Assembly (NCBI RefSeq): GCF_001112925.1
Contig: NZ_CPYD01000009.1
Coordinates: 62,001 to 126,000, forward strand
Length of the DNA: 64,000 bases
Direction: 5' to 3'
Source of the DNA: Yersinia nurmii
GTDB lineage: Bacteria; Pseudomonadota; Gammaproteobacteria; Enterobacterales; Enterobacteriaceae
In this document: positions 62,972 to 64,000 of the stretch, in pieces
Numbering within the stretch: position 1 is the first letter of the stretch
Layout of the letters: every line of letters starts with the position of its first letter
The notes under the pieces: model-generated
Database searches by the model: none
What the model was told of the DNA's origin: nothing
What the model saw: only the letters and a program-made list of their open reading frames with translations
Translations under genes and position numbers: made by a program

Positions 62972-64000
<1,029 letters not shown>

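Overview
The window is a 64 kb stretch of a gammaproteobacterial chromosome. Gene order and protein sequences point to Enterobacterales, most likely family Yersiniaceae and genus Yersinia. This rests on Yersinia-like PriB and PurA sequences, a pmrA-pmrB pair beside dacB, and recalled E. coli homologues. The species cannot be fixed by reading alone. No tRNA, rRNA, CRISPR array, insertion sequence or integrase is visible. Almost all the DNA is single-copy core genome, and every long gene appears intact except ftsH, which runs off the right edge.

Layout. (1) 130-17869: queG on the minus strand, divergent from nnr-tsaE-amiB-mutL-miaA-hfq-hflX-hflK-hflC-yjeT-purA, then nsrR-rnr-rlmB. This covers tRNA modification, metabolite repair, cell separation, mismatch repair, RNA chaperoning and protease control. 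(2) About 17940-23370: an AT-rich five-gene chaperone-usher fimbrial operon with DUF1120-type subunits, occupying the place where E. coli has the yjfI-to-yjfC genes. (3) 23506-49036: aidB, bsmA, yjfP, yjfY, rpsF-priB-rpsR-rplI, ytfB, fklB, ytfE, cpdB, cysQ, ytfJ, ytfK, paeA, msrA, tamA-tamB-ytfP, ppa, a chemoreceptor gene with a flagellar-type promoter, fbp and mpl. The order follows E. coli with the ula, cycA and qorB genes absent. (4) 49226-52306: two tandem yhcN-like genes, argR and mdh. (5) 52407-53635: sfsB (a Ner-like regulator) divergent from two tandem genes whose N-termini resemble the Mu transposase/repressor DNA-binding domain. (6) 53696-64000: ispB, rplU-rpmA-eamA-obgE, dacB-pmrA-pmrB, greA, yhbY, rlmE and ftsH.

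Regulation visible in the sequence includes an NsrR operator upstream of ytfE (nsrR itself is in the window), an ARG box upstream of argR, a sigma-28 promoter for the chemoreceptor, and a sigma-E-like promoter plus terminator in the greA leader (GraL-like). There is also a probable S6:S18-binding leader before rpsF, a strong sigma-70 promoter with a palindromic leader before rplU, and many intrinsic terminators between convergent genes.

The least ordinary parts are the Ner-like/Mu-HTH/Mu-HTH locus, the DUF1120 fimbrial operon, a 556-bp gene-free stretch beside argR carrying nine GGA motifs, a 24-bp in-frame insertion in purA relative to remembered homologues, and the dacB-pmrA-pmrB arrangement.
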